Shown here: piece after piece, positions 45,614 through 50,883 of the stretch
Position numbering within the stretch: the first letter of the stretch is position 1
How the letters are laid out: each line of letters starts with the position of its first letter
Assembly: GCA_028284385.1 (NCBI GenBank)
Contig: JANQRT010000057.1
Span: 1-50,883 of the forward strand
DNA: 50,883 nt
DNA from: Opitutaceae bacterium
GTDB lineage: Bacteria > Verrucomicrobiota > Verrucomicrobiia > Opitutales > Opitutaceae
Reading direction: 5' to 3'
Translations under genes and position numbers: made by a program
The notes under the pieces: generated by a model
Told to the model about the DNA's origin: nothing
The model's input: the letters and a program-made list of their open reading frames with translations, nothing else
Databases searched by the model: none

Positions 45614-47827
45614 GTGAAATTCCGTATGAAAGCTTTTTTCCAGCTCCTCTGCTGTCTCGGCATCGCTTCGCTTGCTCAAGCGCAGGGAAGTGAGGACCAT
45701 TCCTTCGAACCCTTTGACGCTGACCAAGCCATCGTAGAGCTGATTTCCGATGCTGCTGTCATCAGTCCCGGCCAGACTTTCGAGATAGGCCTGAAGATGC
45801 AGCTCGATCCTCACTGGCATGTCTATTGGTTGAATCCGGGTGATACGGGATACGCTCCGAGCATCGAATGGAGCGCTCCGGAGGGATTCGAATTCGGTCC
45901 GCTCGAGTTTCCCGCTCCCGAAAGAATTCCGACCCCGCCATTCGTTTCCTACGGTTATGAAGACGAAGTGGTATTTCTAACCAGGGTAGTCGTTCCCGAG
46001 GATTTTAGTTCATCCGAAGCCGTAACTATCAAAGCCGCTGTCGAATGGCTCGGATGCAAAGACGTATGCATTCCTGGAAGCGCCAAGCTGGCTATCGAAT
46101 TTCCTTTCACTGCCATGGGGGAGAGTCTGGCGACGTCTCCCGATCTGGATGCGGTTTTGCAAGCTCGGGGAAATATTCCTCTGCCGGCTCCGGGGGGTAG
46201 CTTAACCTATGCGGAAACGGAAGATTCCATAAATCTTACTTTCAATTGGGCTGGGCTGGAAAAAGCTCTGCTTGGCGATGTCTATTTCTACGTCGAGCAA
46301 GAGGGAGTCGTTGATTCTGCCAAGGAGCAGACCTATAACCATCAAGGCTCGAACCTCGTTCTTAGCATTCCTAAATCAGAGTACTTTGGAGGAGATCTGA
46401 ATCGCGTTTCCGGTCTTCTCTACAACGCAACTGGTTTTGCCGCTTCAGGTGGTGCCAAAGCTATCTATTTCGATTCGAATAAGGTTGGGGAGGTGGCTCA
46501 GAATCCCGCCTCGGTAAGTTCTTCGGTCGGATCGAATATTCAAATCTCTTTCGCCCAAGCTCTTTTGTTCGCGTTTCTAGGGGGGATGATTCTCAACGTG
46601 ATGCCGTGCGTGTTTCCTGTGCTTTCCATAAAGATCATGGGCTTTGTGCAGCAAGCCGGAGAGGACCGAAAGAAAATCTTGTATCATGGTCTCGTATACG
46701 CCTTTGGAGTCCTGGTTTCATTCTGGGTTCTCGCCACGATTTTCCTGCTTTTGCGAGCTGGCGGGGAGGCGATCGGGCATGGCTTTCAGCTGCAAAGTCC
46801 AGGATTTCTCGCGGTGATGCTATTCATCATGTTCGTTTTCGGGCTGAGCCTGGCAGGCGTTTTCGAAATAGGAACCTCTGCAATCGGGTTGCAAGGAAAG
46901 GTAAAGTCTGATGGCTATTCTGGCTCCTTCATGACCGGCGTTTTGGCGACAGTGGTGGCGACGCCCTGTACGGGACCTTTCATGGGACAAGCTTTGGGTC
47001 TCGCGGTTACTTTGCCCATGGCTCAAGCCATCATCGTATTCACTTTTTTGGGAGCCGGGATGGCCTTTCCGTATGTGTTGCTGTCGGCCTTTCCTAAATT
47101 GATACAGATGCTTCCACGCCCTGGTCCTTGGATGGAAACCTTCAAGCAGCTGATGGCCTTTTTCATGTTCGCCACGTGTATTGCCTTGTTCTGGCTCTTG
47201 AGCAGTCACTTGGATAGCAATGGCTTGGCGATAGTCCTGATCGGCCTTCTGGTCGCTTCGCTGGCGGCCTGGGTCTATGGCAGATGGTCTACCCCTGTTA
47301 AAAAGAAGCCAGTGCGGGTTTTCGCATCGCTGGCAGCTCTCGGCTTGGCTGTCGTTTCGTTATGGATACTCATCCCCAATAATAAGGCTTTGGCTACCTC
47401 TTCCGAGAAGCTTGTGGAAGGGAAGTCCGTCGATGGGTATGGCTTGGTATGGGAAAACTATTCTCCGGAACTGATTTCTCAGCTTAAAAGCGAGGGCAAG
47501 CCGATGTACGTCGATTTCACGGCGGACTGGTGCGCCATCTGTAAAACGAACAAACTGCGTGTTTTTTCATCCTCGAAGGTGAAGCAAAAACTTTCCGATC
47601 TGGGTGTTGTTCTGATTAAAGGAGACTGGACGCACAAAGATGCGACGATCACGCGAACCTTGGAATCCTTTGGTCGCATTGGCGTGCCTCTCAATCTTAT
47701 CTACACAGGGGACCCCGATGCCGAACCTCTTATTCTAGACAACACGCTCAGCCCGGGTTACGTCCTGGAAAAGCTGGAGCAAGTCCGTAGTCCGAAGGCC
47801 AATACGCTGGCAGCGAGCCAGCTTTAA
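45614..47827 (+). CDS. DsbD-like thiol:disulfide interchange protein
   Basis: This inner-membrane protein carries reducing power from cytoplasmic thioredoxin to the periplasm, for cytochrome c maturation and disulfide isomerisation. The 737-residue chain has a signal peptide (MKAFFQLLCCLGIASLAQA), an N-terminal periplasmic domain of the DsbD/ScsB type with the cysteine pair in GCKDVCIPG, and eight or so membrane helices with the paired cysteines in MPCVFPVLSIK and ATPCTGPFMGQ. It ends in a thioredoxin domain with Cys640-x-x-Cys643 in FTADWCAICK. I kept the GTG at 45614; an ATG at 45626 is about as likely. It is convergent with rpoN, 5 bp apart. Confidence 0.93.
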   Translation: MKFRMKAFFQLLCCLGIASLAQAQGSEDHSFEPFDADQAIVELISDAAVISPGQTFEIGLKMQLDPHWHVYWLNPGDTGYAPSIEWSAPEGFEFGPLEFPAPERIPTPPFVSYGYEDEVVFLTRVVVPEDFSSSEAVTIKAAVEWLGCKDVCIPGSAKLAIEFPFTAMGESLATSPDLDAVLQARGNIPLPAPGGSLTYAETEDSINLTFNWAGLEKALLGDVYFYVEQEGVVDSAKEQTYNHQGSNLVLSIPKSEYFGGDLNRVSGLLYNATGFAASGGAKAIYFDSNKVGEVAQNPASVSSSVGSNIQISFAQALLFAFLGGMILNVMPCVFPVLSIKIMGFVQQAGEDRKKILYHGLVYAFGVLVSFWVLATIFLLLRAGGEAIGHGFQLQSPGFLAVMLFIMFVFGLSLAGVFEIGTSAIGLQGKVKSDGYSGSFMTGVLATVVATPCTGPFMGQALGLAVTLPMAQAIIVFTFLGAGMAFPYVLLSAFPKLIQMLPRPGPWMETFKQLMAFFMFATCIALFWLLSSHLDSNGLAIVLIGLLVASLAAWVYGRWSTPVKKKPVRVFASLAALGLAVVSLWILIPNNKALATSSEKLVEGKSVDGYGLVWENYSPELISQLKSEGKPMYVDFTADWCAICKTNKLRVFSSSKVKQKLSDLGVVLIKGDWTHKDATITRTLESFGRIGVPLNLIYTGDPDAEPLILDNTLSPGYVLEKLEQVRSPKANTLAASQL

Positions 47828-47832
47828 ATGAG

Positions 47833-49296
47833 TCAATACTGCCTTCTCAGATTGCTGGGAAGGATGCCGAGCTCTTCCCGGTATTTGGCGACAGTGCGTC
47901 GAGCGATTTTCAGATCTTTTTCCTTAAGCCTTGAAACGATTTCCTGATCGCTGAGCGGCTTGGATGGATTTTCCTGCGATACCAATTGCTGGATCATATC
48001 CTTTACACTCGTATTGGAAATAGCCTCACCGTCGCTGCTCTTGTAGCCAGGAGTGAAAAAGAACTTCAGCTCGAACACGCCTTGAGGCGTATCCACATAT
48101 TTATTCGCTATGGCGCGGCTGACGGTCGTTTCATGAACGCCGACCGCTTCTGCCACTTGCGTCATGGTGCAAGGTCGTAATTTCGCAACCCCTTCTTCTA
48201 GAAAATCCTCCTGAATCCTTACGATCTCATTGACGATCCGCTCAATGGTCTGCTGGCGCTGCTCGATAGAGTTGATCAGGAATTTTCCGGATCGCATCTT
48301 CTCCTGGATGTAGTCCTTTTCCTGCTTTGAGAGCGTTCCCTTGGCCATCATTTCCTTGTAGGCCGAACTAATGCGGAGACGGGGAATGTAGTCGCTATTC
48401 AATGACACCTTCCACTTGTCTTCGTCTTTCTCAATTACTACATCCGGCAGGACTGCTCGGTTGTTGTCTTCCGAAAAACGACGTCCTGGGGCTGGGTCGA
48501 GGAGCGAGATCTCCTCGATGGCTTCCTGCACGTCATCGACATCGATCCCCATCTTCCTGGCGATATCCGGTATGCGGCGTCTGGTTAGCAGCTTGAAATG
48601 CTTCTGGACGATTTCGTAGGCGTACGATCCCTGCCTACGTTTCATTTCGAGTTGGGTTGCCAGACAGTCCTGCAAGTCGAAGGCTCCGATTCCAGGTGGA
48701 TCATAGGCCTTCAAAATGCGATGGGCCTCTTGCATTTCGGAAAGCGACAGCCCCGAGATCAAGGCCAGATCTGAAAGAGGCGTCGTGAGGAATCCGCTGT
48801 TATCCAAGCTGCCTACAAGATACTCGATTGCTTGGCGTTGCTTTTCATTGATATCCGATAGGGAAGCCTGATCTAGCAAGTGCTCCTGAAGAGAAGTCTC
48901 GCTCACCAGAGAGTTGAAAAAGTGTTCGCGGCGTTCCTGATCTTCCGTGGAATAGCTAGTCGCGCCACCCGCTTCGGCCATGTAGTCTCTCCAATCCTCG
49001 CTCAGCTTATTCAGAATTTCGAAATTCTCCTCGAAATTTATTTCCTCGTTGTTCGAGCTGTTGTCTTCCTGGGAGCTGTCCTCTTTCGATTTTTCGGAGG
49101 CGCTTTCCTCGAGGCTCACATTTTCCATCGGAAGCTCTTCGAGCGAAGGGTTCGTCTGAAGCTCTTCTTGAATCGTCGCTCGCAGATCAAAGGCTGCTAC
49201 CTGGAGGATTTTAAGCGACTGTCTGAGCTGAGGGGCAAGGACGAGGGACTGCGTCTGCTTTTGTCGCAATTCCTGGCTAAATCCTTGGGCGCACAT
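47833..49296 (-). CDS. rpoN: RNA polymerase sigma-54 factor
   Basis: Sigma-54 directs polymerase to -24/-12 promoters and needs AAA+ activators. The 487-residue protein has the Gln/Leu-rich activator-interacting region I (LVLAPQLRQSLKILQ), an acidic region II (about residues 55-85), the core-binding region, the helix-turn-helix, and the RpoN box ARRTVAKYREELGI near the C-terminus (about residues 464-477). All are intact. It is alone, with no PTS-Ntr or ribosome hibernation gene beside it. No AAA+ sigma-54 activator is in this window. Confidence 0.97.
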   Translation of the reverse strand: MCAQGFSQELRQKQTQSLVLAPQLRQSLKILQVAAFDLRATIQEELQTNPSLEELPMENVSLEESASEKSKEDSSQEDNSSNNEEINFEENFEILNKLSEDWRDYMAEAGGATSYSTEDQERREHFFNSLVSETSLQEHLLDQASLSDINEKQRQAIEYLVGSLDNSGFLTTPLSDLALISGLSLSEMQEAHRILKAYDPPGIGAFDLQDCLATQLEMKRRQGSYAYEIVQKHFKLLTRRRIPDIARKMGIDVDDVQEAIEEISLLDPAPGRRFSEDNNRAVLPDVVIEKDEDKWKVSLNSDYIPRLRISSAYKEMMAKGTLSKQEKDYIQEKMRSGKFLINSIEQRQQTIERIVNEIVRIQEDFLEEGVAKLRPCTMTQVAEAVGVHETTVSRAIANKYVDTPQGVFELKFFFTPGYKSSDGEAISNTSVKDMIQQLVSQENPSKPLSDQEIVSRLKEKDLKIARRTVAKYREELGILPSNLRRQY

Positions 49297-49534
49297 GGTC
49301 GTTGATTGACTTGAAAAGTGTTTTTAGTAGAGTGGAGAGTTGTTGGTATCGACCATCTATCGACGCCGGCAGATTTTAAGTGAAGGAGGAAATCGCATAA
49401 TTTGCAAGCAGGTTGAAAGGGATTAGCGCGATTTATGCTACGTCAAAGAAAAAGCGCATTTTGCCTGTAAATTTTGCCTACTTGCATTGGCAGATTGACT
49501 TCTCTCGTATTCCACTATTGGAGGAAATTCGAAC
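49297..49534. other. divergent spacer between rpoN and the ErpA-type gene
   Basis: About 240 bp without a gene. A good Shine-Dalgarno GGAGG lies about 10 nt before the ATG at 49535, one of the strongest in the window. No convincing sigma-54 site is visible. Confidence 0.4.
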
Positions 49535-49852
49535 ATGATTACGCTTACCGCTAACGCCGCAACCAAGGTCAAAAGTCTTCAAGAGGAATTGGGGACCGAC
49601 GGAAAGCTCATGCGCATTTTCGTCGAATCAGGAGGTTGCTCTGGATTTCAGTACGGCATGTCTTTCGACGAGAAAAAAGAGGAGGACCAGATCATCGATA
49701 GCGAAGGCGTTCAGGTGATCATTGATGCTGCCAGTCTGGCCTACTTAGATGGCAGCGAAGTCGATTTCGATGATGGACTGAACGGAAAAGGCTTCGAGAT
49801 TCGCAATCCGAACGCGGAGAATACCTGCGGTTGCGGCAAGTCGTTTAGCTGA
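49535..49852 (+). CDS. A-type iron-sulfur cluster carrier (ErpA/IscA family)
   Basis: The protein passes assembled Fe-S clusters to target enzymes. The 105-residue product has the three invariant cysteines: Cys35 in GGCSGFQYG and Cys98/Cys100 in the C-terminal CGCGKSF. It cannot be assigned with certainty to ErpA, IscA or SufA from sequence alone; no isc or suf genes lie next to it, which favours the ErpA-like stand-alone form. Several cluster-dependent enzymes in the window, such as the sulfite reductase, are possible clients. It is convergent with the methyltransferase gene, 14 bp away. Confidence 0.93.
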   Translation: MITLTANAATKVKSLQEELGTDGKLMRIFVESGGCSGFQYGMSFDEKKEEDQIIDSEGVQVIIDAASLAYLDGSEVDFDDGLNGKGFEIRNPNAENTCGCGKSFS

Positions 49853-49866
49853 CGCTAAGATCTCAT

Positions 49867-50562
49867 CTAAGCTCGCCCAATGTGGAGAGCCACGGTTCCG
49901 AATGTCATGGGGATCGCTTCGACATTCCTGAAACCGGCTTTTTCTAGCTCCCGGGTGATACCTTCTCGGTTGGGAAACGCCTCAATCGACTGGCAGAGAT
50001 ATTGATACGCCTCCCGGTTTCCTGAGATCAGGCTGGCTGCTGATGGTAGAAGCTGCTTTAGATAAAAGTAGTAGAATGGGCGATACAAAGGGTGGGGTTG
50101 CGAAAACTCGAGAATAAAGACGTACCCATTTTCTGGATTTAATACGCGTTTCATTTCCAACAAGCCTCGATGTCGGTCTGCTAGATTCCGATAGCCGAAT
50201 GAGATTGTTGCAGCGTCAATGACAGCATCCTCTAGCGGCAGATTCAACACGTCCCCAATAGAGAAATCGATATTCTCGTATCCAAGTTTTCCTTTCTTCA
50301 AATTCGCTTCGTCAAGCATAGGCTGACAGAAATCCATGCCGCGAATGTTTGTCTCTTCCGGCAATTCTTCCTTAAGCGCGAAAGCTACATCTCCACTTCC
50401 CGTCGCTAGATCCACAACGGATTTCGGCTTGCGATAGGAAACCTCTTCCACAAGGCGATTTCTCCAAATTTGATCGATGCCCAGGCTAAGCAGTCGGTTG
50501 GCCAAATCGTATCTTCCAGCGATACGGCCAAACATTGTATTCACTTTCTGGGCGTCAGGCAT
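49867..50562 (-). CDS. ubiE: demethylmenaquinone/ubiquinone methyltransferase UbiE/MenG
   Basis: The enzyme C-methylates the quinone ring using SAM, the last step of menaquinone synthesis. Starting at the ATG at 50562 the product is 231 residues, beginning MPDAQKVNTMFGRIAGRYD, which is the usual N-terminus. A TTG at 50601 would add 13 residues. Motifs are the SAM-binding VVDLATGSGDVAFAL, IRGMDFCQPML, and the family signature ISFGYRNLADRHRGLLEMKRVL. Menaquinone rather than ubiquinone is inferred for this type of organism. It follows the partial gene at 50642 on the same strand. Confidence 0.94.
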   Translation of the reverse strand: MPDAQKVNTMFGRIAGRYDLANRLLSLGIDQIWRNRLVEEVSYRKPKSVVDLATGSGDVAFALKEELPEETNIRGMDFCQPMLDEANLKKGKLGYENIDFSIGDVLNLPLEDAVIDAATISFGYRNLADRHRGLLEMKRVLNPENGYVFILEFSQPHPLYRPFYYFYLKQLLPSAASLISGNREAYQYLCQSIEAFPNREGITRELEKAGFRNVEAIPMTFGTVALHIGRA

Positions 50563-50641
50563 GGAAATGGCAATCGCCTTCTGGGAATTGATTTGGAGCA
50601 ATGAGATCCGAATGGACTCTGTTTGTAGAATAGGCGAAAGC

Positions 50642-50883
50642 CTATTCCTTTCCCTTTTGATCCGGGTCTTCCGCCTGCCTGTAGCTGCTCACTACCCAGT
50701 CGGATAACTCCTTTTCCGCATCCTGGGCGACTTTCTCCGTGATTTCGAAAGTCTTCTGGCCTGTGTTTCGAGAGATCAGGGTCAAACCATGATGAAAGTC
50801 GCGGAACTTCTTTTCGCACAGCGCTCGAATCGTTTTATCGAGCCGGATACTTTCATTGACTAGAATGTCCACCGCCTCTTTGG
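50642..50883 (-). CDS. C-terminal part of an unidentified protein (runs off right edge)
   Basis: The frame stays open from the stop at 50642 to the window end. A GTG at 50872 could start it, but an upstream reading KEAV... continues past the edge, so it is probably partial. The visible 80 or so residues are charged, with a basic/acidic mix and the predicted helical stretch TFEITEKVAQDAEKELSDWV. No family is recognised. It is the upstream neighbour of ubiE on the same strand, so the two may be co-transcribed. Confidence 0.5.
   Translation of the reverse strand, partial: KEAVDILVNESIRLDKTIRALCEKKFRDFHHGLTLISRNTGQKTFEITEKVAQDAEKELSDWVVSSYRQAEDPDQKGKE

Noticed and set aside
49297..49534. Sigma-54 promoter before the ErpA-type gene
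   Set aside because: A TGGCAG occurs near 49488 but no GC doublet lies at the right spacing.

Overview
The window is a chromosomal stretch from a Gram-negative bacterium, most likely a marine or soil Verrucomicrobiota of the class Opitutia (a Puniceicoccales/Pelagicoccus-like organism). This placement is inference. It rests on the TonB receptor and beta-helix pair with a C-terminal module I associate with Opitutia, FabV as enoyl reductase, moderate GC, many genes without a visible Shine-Dalgarno sequence, and the mix of Proteobacteria-like and Bacteroidetes-like families. Most of the window is housekeeping; the left edge and a few islands are accessory.

Layout. 1-2550 (minus): most of a large NACHT NTPase followed by nearly identical 96-bp (32-residue) HEAT-like repeats that run off the left edge. 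The ATPase core resembles bacterial NLR-like (STAND) proteins. In the repeats a conserved framework alternates with a short hypervariable segment. 2694-4406: GAF-GAF histidine kinase. 4458-5537: mnmA. 5761-9018: a nucleotidyltransferase-fold protein and a GH13 alpha-glucan enzyme. 9232-12399: lower glycolysis (gap with its own terminator, then pgk-tpiA). 12429-13022: orphan receiver protein. 13218-13294: tRNA-Asp with promoter and terminator. 13330-18636: a TonB-dependent receptor and secreted beta-helix protein, preceded by several 11-bp-period direct repeats resembling Pho boxes. 18889-20426: two secreted proteins of unknown function, the first AT-rich. 20682-27913: a sulfur/methyl block (metK-ahcY, then cysK, a siroheme sulfite reductase, and a GltD-like flavoprotein with a fused ferredoxin domain that is the likely electron donor). 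27959-30857: methyltransferase, then a divergent MocR regulator/PNPOx-like pair. 30915-36290 (minus): a signalling operon with a PAS histidine kinase, a receiver-HDOD protein and a receiver fused to a degenerate HD-GYP domain. 36583-42938: IMP cyclohydrolase-like protein, PfkB sugar kinase, 3-methyladenine glycosylase, DUF3108 protein, a single-chain MBL nuclease-ATP-dependent DNA ligase fusion, and DoxX. 43045-45312 (minus): fabV-dtd-HD hydrolase operon. 45480-47827: a 30-residue membrane peptide candidate and a DsbD-like disulfide reductase. 47833-50883: rpoN, an ErpA/IscA-type protein, ubiE/menG and the tail of an unidentified gene.

How it works together. The sulfur block forms a coherent pathway: sulfite is reduced to sulfide by the siroheme enzyme fed by the flavoprotein, sulfide is fixed into cysteine by CysK, and MetK/AhcY run the activated-methyl cycle. 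The kinase-HDOD-HD-GYP operon is a complete phosphorelay without a DNA-binding output. The observations most worth follow-up are the NACHT-HEAT repeat diversification, the nuclease-ligase fusion, the degenerate HD-GYP relay, and the Pho-like control of the TonB receptor. I saw no insertion sequence, CRISPR array, phage or replication origin.
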